A stretch of DNA of 64,000 bases from Zooshikella sp050749885 (GCF_050749885.1 NZ_JBOIUB010000001.1:806001-870000); one strand, 5' to 3'; shown: positions 46,800 to 56,336, counted from the first letter of the stretch. Numbers and translations: made by a program. The notes: a model not told the origin generated them from the sequence alone.

Positions 46800-46949
46800 G
46801 CGTGAATGGCCTATATGCAGCGAAAATATTAAGAAATAGGTCATATACACGATGGGATATTAAGCTGAAAGGCTGAGTGTAGTCAGTACTATACCCACCG
46901 CGAAGGGTATAACGATGAGAGCGTGTATCATAATGAGTAAGGGTTTGTT

Positions 46950-47696
46950 GTGCAGGTAGACTCAACGCTAAAAGCAGCCGTTGAGCTGCGAAACATTAGT
47001 CTAAGTTTTGATAGCCAGCCACTGTTTCAGAATTTTTCCTTTGAATTACCAACAGAAAAAATCACGGCTATTGTGGGTGCGAGTGGCTGTGGTAAGTCAA
47101 CCTTGTTAAAGCTTATTAATGGGCTGATTCAGCCTGATGATGGAGAAATTCATATTTGTGGGCAGCAAGTATCACATTCTGATCAAGCAGAATGGCGAAG
47201 GCATATGGGATATGCAGTCCAGCAAATTGGCTTATTTCCTCACCTTAGTGCGGCAGATAATGTCGTGTTATTGGCACAACTTGAACAGTGGACTGAATCA
47301 TCTATACAAGAGCGTTTGAATTACTTAGCTGAAAAAATGGGACTTGATCAAGCTATTTTATCTCGGTTTCCTCATGAACTGTCAGGGGGGCAAGCTCAGC
47401 GCGTTGGGCTTTGCCGAGCGATGATGTTAAAGCCACCCATTCTGCTTTTAGATGAAGCTTTCTCAGCAGTAGACCCTATAACACGTATGGATATTTATCA
47501 GTATTTTTTAAGATTGCAAGAAACAGAGCCAAGAACGGTTTTGCTTATTACTCATGATATGCGTGAAGCAGTAAAACTATCTGATCATATTGCCGTAATG
47601 CAGCAAGGAGAGGTTGTTCAATTTGCACCTGTAGAACAAGTGGTGAGTCAACCTGCCACGGATTATGTTGCTCGGTTAGTACAGGAGCATATTTAA
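46950..47696 (+). CDS. Osmoprotectant-type ABC transporter, ATP-binding protein
   Basis: A 248-residue ABC ATPase with Walker A GASGCGKST near residue 43, signature ELSGGQAQRVGL near 140, Walker B ILLLDEAFSAVDP near 160 and the switch histidine in LLITHD. It closely resembles the glycine betaine/choline importer ATPases but lacks the C-terminal CBS domains of OpuCA, as do YehX-like proteins. The start is GTG with aaggg at suitable spacing; no ATG fits. The permease/binding-protein gene begins two bases after the stop, so the pair forms a complete importer. Confidence 0.88.
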   Translation: MQVDSTLKAAVELRNISLSFDSQPLFQNFSFELPTEKITAIVGASGCGKSTLLKLINGLIQPDDGEIHICGQQVSHSDQAEWRRHMGYAVQQIGLFPHLSAADNVVLLAQLEQWTESSIQERLNYLAEKMGLDQAILSRFPHELSGGQAQRVGLCRAMMLKPPILLLDEAFSAVDPITRMDIYQYFLRLQETEPRTVLLITHDMREAVKLSDHIAVMQQGEVVQFAPVEQVVSQPATDYVARLVQEHI

Positions 47697-47697
47697 T

Positions 47698-49185
47698 ATG
47701 AGTAGATGGCTTATCTTTTTCATCGTAGGCTTATTATTACCTTTACAAAGTATCGCAAAAACTGTGGTGGTAGGCAGTAAAGCATTTAATGAAGGTTATT
47801 TATTAGGTGAGATCATTGCACAAAAGCTAGCATATGATGGCTTTGATGTAGAACGTAAATTAGGTTTGGGCAAAACAATTATTACCTATGAAGCGTTGAA
47901 ACAAGGCGAAATTGACGTTTATGTAGAATATACGGGGACTTTAGCCCAAGCGATTTTGAAGTTAGAAAATACACCTTCATTAAAAGTGTTACAGCAACAT
48001 GCAAAAAAAGAAGGCTTAAATGTATTACCTCGCTTAGGTTTTAATAATACTTATGCGTTAGTGATTAGTGAACAAATTGCTAAAGAAAATAATATCTCCA
48101 CTCTTTCTGACTTAGTGAATCACCCTGATTTAAGTTTAGGCATTAGCCACGAGTTTTTAAAGCGCAAAGATGGCTGGCAACCTTTAGCAGCTGCATATGA
48201 CTTATCTTATCAACCTGTGGGTATTGAGCATAGTTTGGCCTATCAGGCAATTGCTAATGAGCAGATTACGATTACCGATGTTTATACGACAGATGGTGAT
48301 ATTGCTCGTTATCAACTGCGGATTCTTGAGGATGATAAGCACTTTTTCCCACGGTACGATGCAGTACCTTTGGTTCGCCATGATGCAGATCCCGCATTAA
48401 TCAACAGTCTACAAGCATTGGCTAATCGTATTGATGAAGCCAAAATGCAGCAGTTGAATAGTCAGGTTGTTAATGATGATCAAAGTTTCGCAGAGGTTGC
48501 AGCACAGTTTTTAATTGATGAAGCATTGATTAAATCTAAACCGTCCCAATCACAGGATCTGAATAGTCCCTGGCAATTGTTACCTCGTTATATTGTTGAA
48601 CATTTACAACTGACGATTTTGGCTTTGATATGCTCCTGTCTGGTAGGCATACCACTTAGTATTGCTGTATATCGTCGGCCAAAAGCAAGTCGTATGTTAG
48701 TTTATTGTACGGGGTTGCTACAAACAATACCTTCAATTGCGCTATTAGCATTGATGATACCACTACTGGGGATTGGTTGGATGCCTGCGGTGGTTGCATT
48801 ATTTTTGTACTCATTATTGCCGATTGTCCGTAATACACTAACTGCATTGTTAACCCTAGACCCTGTTATGCAACAAGTCGCTGTTGGTATGGGGTTAACC
48901 CCAAGAGAGCAGCTACGGCATGTTTATATACCGCTTGCGGTTCCCATGATTTTTTCTGGTATTAGAACAGCTGCAATTATTAATATTGGCACTGCTACAC
49001 TAGCGGCTTTTATTGGCGCTGGAGGCCTAGGAGAACCAATCGTTATGGGGCTTTCATTGAACGATACAACACTTGTGTTGTTTGGTGCTGTTCCTGCAGC
49101 ATTACTTGCTATTTTTACAGAATGGCTTTTTGAAGGGGTTGAACGACGTTTTATTCCCGCCCATTTACGGAATACCCTGAGTTAG
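47698..49185 (+). CDS. Fused osmoprotectant-binding protein and permease
   Basis: A 495-residue fusion. A signal-like N-terminus (residues 1-20) leads into an OpuAC/OsmF-type quaternary-amine binding domain (about 22-275, with VVVGSKAFNEGYLLGEI and VYVEYTGTLAQAIL). A six-helix ABC permease domain follows from about 300 to the end (PSIALLALMIPLLGIGWMPA and the EAA-like GLTPREQLRHVYIPLAVP). The binding domain precedes the permease, with both parts held at the membrane. With the upstream ATPase it forms a two-gene importer for betaine-like solutes. Exact solute unknown. Confidence 0.9.
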   Translation: MSRWLIFFIVGLLLPLQSIAKTVVVGSKAFNEGYLLGEIIAQKLAYDGFDVERKLGLGKTIITYEALKQGEIDVYVEYTGTLAQAILKLENTPSLKVLQQHAKKEGLNVLPRLGFNNTYALVISEQIAKENNISTLSDLVNHPDLSLGISHEFLKRKDGWQPLAAAYDLSYQPVGIEHSLAYQAIANEQITITDVYTTDGDIARYQLRILEDDKHFFPRYDAVPLVRHDADPALINSLQALANRIDEAKMQQLNSQVVNDDQSFAEVAAQFLIDEALIKSKPSQSQDLNSPWQLLPRYIVEHLQLTILALICSCLVGIPLSIAVYRRPKASRMLVYCTGLLQTIPSIALLALMIPLLGIGWMPAVVALFLYSLLPIVRNTLTALLTLDPVMQQVAVGMGLTPREQLRHVYIPLAVPMIFSGIRTAAIINIGTATLAAFIGAGGLGEPIVMGLSLNDTTLVLFGAVPAALLAIFTEWLFEGVERRFIPAHLRNTLS

Positions 49186-49207
49186 TTTTTTAAGCGTCCT
49201 TATCCTA

Positions 49208-49281
49208 CTTCTGGATAATGCCCTTCGAACACGTCATGAATCCTTTCCTGAAAGTTTGTTTGCCGCGTCCTTGCGGCAAAC
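49208..49281. repeat. Diverged dispersed repeat, copy B, with a strong hairpin
   Basis: Bases 49208-49267 align with copy A at 38812-38870. They run into a perfect gtttgccgc/gcggcaaac hairpin with a 6-nt loop (49258-49281). There is no T-tract, so it is more likely part of the repeat than a classic terminator, though it may help end the osmoprotectant transcript. Confidence 0.5.
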
Positions 49282-49551
49282 AGTATGATGTGTATTATCC
49301 AGCTTTTGCCTACCACTGGGCCTATCGAAATACCACAGGTGTTTATTTAATAATGATTGATGTATAGCAAAAAGCGAGTTTACACTGCATTGGTACAATC
49401 TATATTCATCACAAGCTATTTTTATAAACACTTGTCCTGGATTAATAGTGAAATTATTTATTAACTGATAAACTTCTTTTTGAGTTAAACTTCCATTGAC
49501 GCCTTTACTTTGAAAGATCGCTCTCAAGTGTTGATGAGTATAGGTATTAGG
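49234..49551 (-). pseudogene. Possible gene remnant beside repeat B
   Basis: A frame open from a stop near 49551 reads sequence of protein-like character (YTHQHLRAIFQSKGVNG, then LTQKEVYQLINNF and FIKIACDEYRLYQC). It then runs into the repeat and hairpin, where resemblance to protein stops. The only possible start is a TTG at 49527. No family is recognised. It may be the fossil of a small gene interrupted by the repeat, or a chance frame. Confidence 0.3.
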
Positions 49552-49571
49552 TTATTAAAAGAGGTAGTAAA

Positions 49572-50051
49572 ATGAGCGAAGAAAAAAAATTTGAAGGCAT
49601 CGGAGGTTGGCTTATTTTAATCGCTATAAGTATAGTCCTCACGCCATTCAAAATTATTATATTGGGTGTGACAACTTATTCAGATGTTTTTTCAACAGAG
49701 GTTTGGGAAGTACTGACAACACCAGGAACAGAAATATATCATTTTCTGTGGGCACCTATCATTATCGGAGAGATATTAATTAATAGTGGCTTGTTATTAG
49801 CCTGGTTATATATGGCCTATTTATTCTTCACCAAGAATAAACATTTTCCCAAGTGTTATATCAGTATAGCTATTTTTAGTCTGTTATTTATTATTGCTGA
49901 TGCGTTTGCAGTAAAGCTGGTTCTTCCAAATGAACCAGTATTTGACCCTGATACCATTAAGGAGCTTACCGGCTCACTGTTTATGGTCGTTGTCTGGGTT
50001 CCTTATATGCTCGTATCAAAAAGGGTAAAAGCAATTTTTGTAAAAAAATGA
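49572..50051 (+). CDS. DUF2569-family membrane protein
   Basis: A 159-residue inner-membrane protein with four predicted helices. It has the family start GIGGWLILIAISIVLTPF and the closing VWVPYMLVSKRVKAIFVK. The function of DUF2569 proteins is unknown. A ribosome site (agaggt) precedes the ATG. It is a single gene between the osmoprotectant locus and the decarboxylase, without obvious partners. Confidence 0.8.
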   Translation: MSEEKKFEGIGGWLILIAISIVLTPFKIIILGVTTYSDVFSTEVWEVLTTPGTEIYHFLWAPIIIGEILINSGLLLAWLYMAYLFFTKNKHFPKCYISIAIFSLLFIIADAFAVKLVLPNEPVFDPDTIKELTGSLFMVVVWVPYMLVSKRVKAIFVKK

Positions 50052-50300
50052 ATATTAATAATTGTGTAACCATCAATAAATATACATTATGTATTTTCTA
50101 CCAAATTAAGAAAGTGAAGATGTTAGTTTGAATGTTAAACTAATATTAAGGTAGTGTCGCATTGCTATTTATTCGTTTTCTTTCTGGAAGATTGCAGATT
50201 TAAGAATAAAAACTAGAAAGTATGATAAACCTGATATTGTCTGGTGTTGCATACTTTTATAAGGTAAAAAAACTAATAATTGTTATAAGGAAATAACACT

Positions 50301-51752
50301 ATGAGTGGAAAATTTCGCACTGGGACTCCACATCACCGTCTTGCGACAGCTCAAGATCTTCAAAATGCGATAAAACGTGGACCACTTGCAGAGGTTGAAC
50401 AAGAATTACCCTGTCAGCCTCGGCCATTTCTGTCTGGACTGCCTCCAGTCGGTGTTACTTATAACCCCCAGCAGAAAGCTACAAAACAGTTAAAGCTTAT
50501 TATTGATACAAATTACTATGCTGCATTTTTCGAGAATGCTATAAAAAAAGTGAGTAAACAACGTATTCCAGAGCTTGATCGTATAAAGACATTAGATCAG
50601 TTTTACTTTTATGTCGATGTGTTGGTTACTTGGATACCTGAAATACGAGTTTGGGATTGGTATGGAGAAACTTTGCATGAGCGTACGGTATATTTACGTA
50701 TTACACAGTTTTATTATTACTTTAACCAGCCTCAATTAGAAGCATTACAAAGTCCAATTGAACCACAAGAAGGCAAGGAATTATCACCTATTTCGCTTTG
50801 GTTGAGAGACTTTGCTGTTGAATGGGGAGCTTTTTTAAATACAGCGGCTTCAACAGAATATTTATCATCATTTAAATATGCCCCTGAATATGCATGGCAA
50901 GATTACCAAAAAGCACCAGAAGAGTATCCTAATTTCAATGCATTTTTTGCGCGTCAATTCAAAGACATTAATGTTCAAAGACCTGTAGCGCAACCCAAAA
51001 ATGATAAGGTTATAGTGTTTCCTGCTGAATCTACTTTTGTGGGGCAATGGGCAGTGAGTACTAAAGTGGGCCCACCGCTGGCTGCTCCACCAAGTATTGT
51101 CGTGAAAAATATTGAATGGTCTATTCGAGAGTTATTACAAGATAGTGACTATGCGGATGACTTTGAAGGTGGCATTTTCTGTCATAGTTTCTTGAATACA
51201 TACGATTACCATAGAATGCATACACCAGTAGCAGGCAAAGTATTAGAAGCTAAATTTATTCCTGGTCAGGTTTATCTGGAGGTTGAACTTACCGTTAACG
51301 CTGATGAAGAGGGCAATAAAGAACCTGCGAATATTGTTACCCCAAAACGGCTTTTGGATGCGGAGGATAATACAGGCTATCAGTTTGTTCAGTGTCGAGG
51401 ACTGTTAGTATTGGAGTCAAGTATTGGTAAAGTCGCTATTCTGCCGATGGGGATGGCTCAGGTTTCTTCAGTTGTATTTGTTACACCAAGGGATGAAGGG
51501 CATCAGCCAATTGAGTTATCGGAAGAAGAAAAGCGGAAGTTGGATTACAATCAACAAGTGAAATTTCTCAATGAAAAAATCCAAGGTTGTTTGACTGGTA
51601 AAAACCTAAGTAAAGGTGAGATGTTCTCTTACTTCCAGTTCGGTGGGTCTGATTGCGTTATGGTTTTTGAGCGTAAAGCAAACGTCAATATAACGGCTCA
51701 AACCAATGTACACTATCCAATTAGAAGTCAGTACGCTATAGCAAATAGCTAA
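50301..51752 (+). CDS. PsiD-like member of the phosphatidylserine decarboxylase family
   Basis: A 483-residue protein with no membrane helix or signal peptide. An N-terminal helical domain (60-210) like the one in PsiD-type decarboxylases precedes a C-terminal phosphatidylserine decarboxylase domain (215-460). The catalytic histidine region YDYHRMHTPVAGKV is near residue 307, and the autocleavage motif FGGSD has Gly449-Ser450, where self-cleavage would create the pyruvoyl group. Members with this layout decarboxylate soluble amino acids (PsiD acts on tryptophan) rather than lipid. A strong ribosome site (aagga) and a terminator frame a single-gene unit. Substrate unknown. Confidence 0.82.
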   Translation: MSGKFRTGTPHHRLATAQDLQNAIKRGPLAEVEQELPCQPRPFLSGLPPVGVTYNPQQKATKQLKLIIDTNYYAAFFENAIKKVSKQRIPELDRIKTLDQFYFYVDVLVTWIPEIRVWDWYGETLHERTVYLRITQFYYYFNQPQLEALQSPIEPQEGKELSPISLWLRDFAVEWGAFLNTAASTEYLSSFKYAPEYAWQDYQKAPEEYPNFNAFFARQFKDINVQRPVAQPKNDKVIVFPAESTFVGQWAVSTKVGPPLAAPPSIVVKNIEWSIRELLQDSDYADDFEGGIFCHSFLNTYDYHRMHTPVAGKVLEAKFIPGQVYLEVELTVNADEEGNKEPANIVTPKRLLDAEDNTGYQFVQCRGLLVLESSIGKVAILPMGMAQVSSVVFVTPRDEGHQPIELSEEEKRKLDYNQQVKFLNEKIQGCLTGKNLSKGEMFSYFQFGGSDCVMVFERKANVNITAQTNVHYPIRSQYAIANS

Positions 51753-51765
51753 TTTATAAAAAACG

Positions 51766-51805
51766 ACAGCATGGTAAACTTATATCATGCTGTATTTATT
51801 TTTTT
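51766..51805 (+). terminator. Terminator after the decarboxylase gene
   Basis: An acagcatg / catgctgt stem with a 12-nt loop followed by a T-rich run, 14 bp after the stop. Confidence 0.8.
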
Positions 51806-52009
51806 ACAATCTTTAATTTTATTTCTTCCGATAATAATTAATTTTAATTTGCAGGCTTTGGATAAAGGTGCTTGAAAAAAATAGCCTTTATCATAGTGCC
51901 ATCAATATAATACGATTGTAATTGAATAGATACTTCTTTTTCGACTGCCGTATTTCTACAGCAGTCGGTGACATTTTTTATTATGTACTTTATCGTCAAA
52001 GAAGTGAAT

Positions 52010-52585
52010 TTAGAAAAGGTTAAATACACCTCGGCAACCATTATTCACCCAAAGTATATTATTGCGAGTTCCCCAACCTTTTTCTTGTTCGCAGGGTGAA
52101 TTAGAATTGCGTTTTCTCAACCATGCGCCTTTGACTTGAAATGGCAATGGACATTCATGGTAGCGGTAGTTATTGCTGTCACATTGAAGAGTAACAGGGT
52201 TTACATTGAGTTCAGCGAGTACTTGAAAAACGGCACGACAACCTTTGGTGGTGATAATTTGGTTGTCAGTGGTTGACCATACGCTGTTATCACAACTTGA
52301 TCTTGATAATTTTTTATGAACATTGGTGTGAATTATTTTTAAATCACCCAGAGTACATACGCCAGGTTGGTAGTTATAGCTTTCACAAACAACATATATG
52401 GTTTTATATCCTGCCGCTTCAGCTAATTGTGTATCATTCAAATAGGCTTGAATATCATTTGAATCAAGTACCTGGCCAATACCTGGTACACTGATCGCCA
52501 AACTGCAGAGTGCTAGTCCTTTGGCTAAGTGGTTGATAATTACTTTTCGTGCCATGCATAGCTTACTAAAAAGTAAATAACGCAT
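52010..52585 (-). CDS. Exported DUF3011-domain protein
   Basis: A 191-residue protein with an N-terminal hydrophobic stretch (LAKGLALCSLAISVPGIG) and two DUF3011 repeats. Each begins with a cysteine-containing strand (VVCESYNYQPGVC; LQCDSNNYRYHEC) and ends with a GCR-x-VF motif (KGCRAVFQV; NGCRGVFNL). DUF3011 proteins are periplasmic or secreted with paired cysteines; function unknown. The start has a good aagga site. A 65-codon frame just downstream (51844-52041) has no recognised family. Confidence 0.78.
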   Translation of the reverse strand: MRYLLFSKLCMARKVIINHLAKGLALCSLAISVPGIGQVLDSNDIQAYLNDTQLAEAAGYKTIYVVCESYNYQPGVCTLGDLKIIHTNVHKKLSRSSCDNSVWSTTDNQIITTKGCRAVFQVLAELNVNPVTLQCDSNNYRYHECPLPFQVKGAWLRKRNSNSPCEQEKGWGTRNNILWVNNGCRGVFNLF

Positions 52586-52957
52586 TTTAGCGGTTCCTTA
52601 TGCTGATATTGAGGTTATCCAGTTGTGCTTACTGCAAGAATAGGTATAGACAAAAGCCATGACGTTATTAATAAGGGGAAGTGTTGTTTGTGAGAAGAAT
52701 GCATGAGTATATATGGAATATATCCAGTCTCACTGGCAAACTATTTAATTGTAGGTAGGGTTGTTTACTTCACATGCATTTATAAGACTGATATCCGTAG
52801 TATATGTGAAGCAAGCCATTTGTTCTGGCCGAAAAATTCAGTATAGTGGCCCGCCTCTGAAAGTATGTTGATACATAGTCGGTCAGTTTTAACCACTGTG
52901 AATTATAAAATAGCCCAATACAATAGGGTGTATAGAGAACTCAAAAGGAAGTAAAAA
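52586..52957. promoter_or_regulatory. Divergent intergenic region with an inverted repeat
   Basis: 372 bases between two divergent exported-protein genes. An inverted repeat cttcacat / atgtgaag at 52768-52811, with 28 bases between the arms, is the only structure seen. It could be a regulator site or chance. Confidence 0.3.
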
Positions 52958-53572
52958 ATGGTTGTGCGGCTAGCGTTGTTTATGGGGCTAATGTTAGTAA
53001 CAGGGTTAACTCATGCTGATTGGCAGGTGGCAAGGTTAGTACCAGATCAGCAGAAAGTTGTAATTTATCAAACAAATACACTACAAAATCAGCCTGCTGG
53101 CTATTTATCTGCTTGTGAATATTATTTATATATTCCTATTCCTGGTAGAAAAATAGTGGTTATTCAGGATTGGCGGCAAGAACAAACAGGCTATGTACCG
53201 AGTAACTTTATACAGCCATTATTGACGTTACCAGAACCTGCCCAGCGTCAGTTTATAAGCGCATTATTGCAGCAGGAAGAACAGAATATCAATCAGCATC
53301 AAGACATAATTCCTGGGCATCCAGAGTGTCAAAGTCACCATTTGCAGCGGATGGACCCAGCTTTACCCTTTATGGTCGATTACTTTTGTCACCACTATCA
53401 ACCAGACTTAATGCGCTATTTTTTATCGGTCATGAGTCGTTTGGAAGCGGAAAACCCCCAGGCGATGATCCATGGGCTTGCCATACAAACGCTTTATCAG
53501 TGTCGTCCAACCTTTACTGATATTCATTTAAATGTTGCATATCAAAACCTTAAGCATTACATCAGCCCATAA
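52958..53572 (+). CDS. Exported hypothetical protein
   Basis: A 204-residue protein with a signal peptide (VRLALFMGLMLVTGLTHA). Its N-terminal half may hold an SH3-like fold (RKIVVIQDWRQEQTGYVPSNFI, split here into the phrases IVVIQDW and TGYVPSNFI). The helical C-terminal half has several histidines and cysteines. No family recognised. It has a fair ribosome site (aaggaag) and is convergent with fumC, 29 bp away. Confidence 0.6.
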   Translation: MVVRLALFMGLMLVTGLTHADWQVARLVPDQQKVVIYQTNTLQNQPAGYLSACEYYLYIPIPGRKIVVIQDWRQEQTGYVPSNFIQPLLTLPEPAQRQFISALLQQEEQNINQHQDIIPGHPECQSHHLQRMDPALPFMVDYFCHHYQPDLMRYFLSVMSRLEAENPQAMIHGLAIQTLYQCRPTFTDIHLNVAYQNLKHYISP

Positions 53573-53601
53573 CCGATAGCTAAAAATGAGGCTATTGCCA
53601 T

Positions 53602-54990
53602 CTATTCATGCTCTAAACCCCCTTGTGTCAATTTAAAGGGGTCAAGTAGTTGCTCTAGATGCTCTTTACTTAATGAGGTGTACTCCAGCGCTACATCAAG
53701 TACAGGTCTATTTTGTTGATAGGCTTGTTTGGCGATGGTAGCCGCTTTTTCATAACCAATGATCGGGTTAAGTGCGGTCACTAAAATAGGGTTACGGTAT
53801 AAAGGTTGATTGATCGTTACCTGATTGACTTTAAATGTGGCAATGGCTTGATCTGCCAAGGCATTGGCGCTATTACTCAGTAGTTCGATGCTTTGTAAGA
53901 GGTTAAAAGCAATAACGGGTAACATGACATTTAATTGGAAATTACCTGACTGACCCGCAAGGGTAATGGTTGCATCATTGCCAACGACTTGGGCGGCCGC
54001 CATCATCACAGCTTCGGGAATAACAGGGTTTACTTTACCTGGCATGATACTGCTACCAGGTTGTAAAGCTGCGAGGGTAATTTCACCCAGGCCCGCCTGT
54101 GGGCCACTGTTCATCCAACGTAAGTCATTACTGATTTTGAGAAGTGCTACTGCAAGGGTCTTTAATTGACCCGATAGCTCAACTGCAGTGTCCTGGGTGC
54201 TGATCAATGTAAAAAAACTGGGTGCTATTGTTAAATCTAAGTCAGTTAACACACTGAGCCGACCTGTTGCTTCTGTGGCAAATGCGGAGTGTGTGTTAAT
54301 ACCTGTGCCAACAGCTGTCCCACCCAGAGCAATAGTATGTAAGCGAGGAAGAACCGCCCGGATACGATTACGACAATCATTAACTTGCTGGGCCCAGCCT
54401 GTTAACTCTTGACCTAAAGTGACGGGCATTGCATCCATTAGATGCGTTCGGCCAGTTTTAACGGTATCCATATGTTCACTGGCGCGCTGAGCAAGGCGCT
54501 GATGAAGATGCGTCAATGTAGGAAGCAACTGACTAGCGATCTGTTGTGCACTGCTAATATGAATAGCCGTAGGGATGACATCATTGCTGCTTTGTCCCAT
54601 ATTGACATGGTCATTAGCATGTACAGTATTTTCTTGTTCACGAGAAGCTAAGGTGGCCAACACTTCATTCATGTTCATGTTAGTACTGGTGCCTGAACCC
54701 GTTTGAAAAATATCAATAGGGAACTGGTCATGGTACTTTCCACGAATAATTTCAGTGGCAGATTTACAGATCGCTTCAGCTACGCTTGCAGGCAATAAAC
54801 CTAAGCTTTGATTAGCTTCTGCCGCAGCGTGTTTTACTTGGGCAAGGGCAACAATAAAGTGTGATGAAAATGTTAAGCCACTGATTTTAAAGTTGTCGAT
54901 GGCGCGTTGCGTTTGAGCGCCATACAGGGCATCAATGGGGACTTCTAAGTTGCCCATACTGTCGGATACGGTACGAAACTTGTCTTTCAT
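53602..54990 (-). CDS. fumC: Class II fumarate hydratase
   Basis: A 462-residue iron-independent fumarase that converts fumarate to malate in the TCA cycle. The signature GSSIMPGKVNPV is near residue 317, the active-site segments SGTSTNMNMNEV and GRTHLMDAMPVTLGQE are in place, and length is normal for FumC. ATG start. It is followed on the same strand, downstream, only by the convergent exported-protein gene. Aspartase has a similar fold, but the motifs fit FumC better. Confidence 0.93.
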   Translation of the reverse strand: MKDKFRTVSDSMGNLEVPIDALYGAQTQRAIDNFKISGLTFSSHFIVALAQVKHAAAEANQSLGLLPASVAEAICKSATEIIRGKYHDQFPIDIFQTGSGTSTNMNMNEVLATLASREQENTVHANDHVNMGQSSNDVIPTAIHISSAQQIASQLLPTLTHLHQRLAQRASEHMDTVKTGRTHLMDAMPVTLGQELTGWAQQVNDCRNRIRAVLPRLHTIALGGTAVGTGINTHSAFATEATGRLSVLTDLDLTIAPSFFTLISTQDTAVELSGQLKTLAVALLKISNDLRWMNSGPQAGLGEITLAALQPGSSIMPGKVNPVIPEAVMMAAAQVVGNDATITLAGQSGNFQLNVMLPVIAFNLLQSIELLSNSANALADQAIATFKVNQVTINQPLYRNPILVTALNPIIGYEKAATIAKQAYQQNRPVLDVALEYTSLSKEHLEQLLDPFKLTQGGLEHE

Positions 54991-55047
54991 AATTATTTGA
55001 CTCTTACTGAACTCGCTGAATTTAAATGTTTGAATTAAGAAATAATA

Positions 55048-56247
55048 TTAAGCGAGTAGTTTTTGATATTCAGTAATTGAGGGGCCACCTTCATAGGTAC
55101 GATTTTCAGCCACTTCTTTTAGTTGGTTATGATCAAAATGAATGGCTGCTGGAATACTCAGAACATCAGGTAACCCTTGATTTTGAGGCTGATGGCGTTT
55201 GCGCATGATTAAGTTAGCTAGAATTAAGAGAGATGTATAATCTTGTTCATTTGATGACTGATACTGCCATTGACAGCTATGTTTTACGGCAGAACAAAAC
55301 TCAACAGGAAAATTCCATTTTTCTAAAATTAAATGTGCAATTTGCTGTGTTTCATCAGGGGTAAACTGATTGGCCAGCTCCTCAAAATAATCATGATGAG
55401 CGCCATAACTTAAAATAGCAAGCTGACCCAAAAAGTTTAACATACCTAAAAGTAAGCCCGCTTCAGGATTGAGTTTTTTGTTGTCTTTGGCAATCAAATA
55501 ACAGAGGCTGCCAACTTCTGCACTTTGTAACCAGATGTTCCTCATGACTTTAAGGACAAAACTATTTTTTTCTGATTGCACTTCTCTCTGACAGTAATAT
55601 TCCATCAGCTGTATACAGGTATCAGTGCCCAGGGTTTTTATCGCTTCAGTCAGTGTGCATACTGGTTGATAAGGGCTAAATAAAGGAGTGTTAGCAGTAG
55701 CCATGATTTTGCAACAAATTGCCAGATCAAATGCAATCGAGCGAGCCAATGTTTCAATAGGAGGGTCTTTTAGGTCTTGCTTTTTGATGAGCTGAATCGC
55801 TTTTGGCAGTGAGTGCAAAATGGCATGGCCAGCCAGAATTTCCTGGGCAATTTGATGCTCAAGACTATGATCATGATTGTTGCTGGATTGCCGTAGGCGA
55901 AGAAAGCGCGCTAACTTATCATGCTCAAAGATAATAAGCTTAACAGCTGATTTTGATTTTCCTGAAAATTGGCGAGGGCGTAATCGTGCGAGTGGCGCAA
56001 CAGCACTGGGGGTGCCCCCTTTTATTTCTTTACTGCGTTCATCGGCAGCAATCAGCTCAATTGTGCCATCAGCAAGAAAATAGTCATAGTTATCTTGTTC
56101 ACCTAAATTGAAGATGTACTTATTTTTAGGAATTTCTACGTATGAGCCTGCATGGCACAAAAGAATTATATCTGCCTGACTCAGCGGCTTGAAAATATCA
56201 AACTGTTTAAGATCGAGGTCGGGAGGAATAGCCTGTATTGCAGTCAT
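55048..56247 (-). CDS. Cyclic-nucleotide-binding-like and HDOD-domain signalling protein
   Basis: A 399-residue cytoplasmic protein. An N-terminal cNMP-binding-like beta-barrel (about 15-115, with IFNLGEQDNYDYFLADGTIELI, quoted only in part as NLGEQDNYDYFLADG) is followed by an HDOD domain (about 130-335, with LLGMLNFLGQLAIL and HLILEKWNFP). HDOD proteins are non-enzymatic relatives of HD phosphohydrolases used in signalling and motility control. No kinase or GGDEF domain is attached. The gene is 57 bp upstream of fumC and divergent from tadA. Target unknown. Confidence 0.82.
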   Translation of the reverse strand: MTAIQAIPPDLDLKQFDIFKPLSQADIILLCHAGSYVEIPKNKYIFNLGEQDNYDYFLADGTIELIAADERSKEIKGGTPSAVAPLARLRPRQFSGKSKSAVKLIIFEHDKLARFLRLRQSSNNHDHSLEHQIAQEILAGHAILHSLPKAIQLIKKQDLKDPPIETLARSIAFDLAICCKIMATANTPLFSPYQPVCTLTEAIKTLGTDTCIQLMEYYCQREVQSEKNSFVLKVMRNIWLQSAEVGSLCYLIAKDNKKLNPEAGLLLGMLNFLGQLAILSYGAHHDYFEELANQFTPDETQQIAHLILEKWNFPVEFCSAVKHSCQWQYQSSNEQDYTSLLILANLIMRKRHQPQNQGLPDVLSIPAAIHFDHNQLKEVAENRTYEGGPSITEYQKLLA

Positions 56248-56336
56248 GACAAATCCTTTGTAATGTGTTTCGTTCCATGGTCTGACTTAAATTGTAGACA
56301 TAAACAGTGTAAACCGGTAAAAACGTCGTAACTTCT

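Larger units (their letters stand above)
46539..46949. other. Gap between the PagL-like and osmoprotectant genes
   Basis: 411 bases containing a CRP-like site (46689-46704), a strong terminator (46766-46799) and a tataccc/gggtata hairpin (46890-46911) just ahead of the transporter start. A 94-codon minus-strand frame covering it (46681-46965) reads through the hairpins and was not accepted. Confidence 0.5.

Noticed and set aside
46681..46965. 94-codon minus-strand frame before the osmoprotectant genes
   Set aside because: It reads through a terminator hairpin and a CRP-like site and has no family features.
51844..52041. 65-codon minus-strand frame downstream of the DUF3011 gene
   Set aside because: It overlaps the DUF3011 gene end, lacks a ribosome site and matches no family that I know; it is left unassigned.
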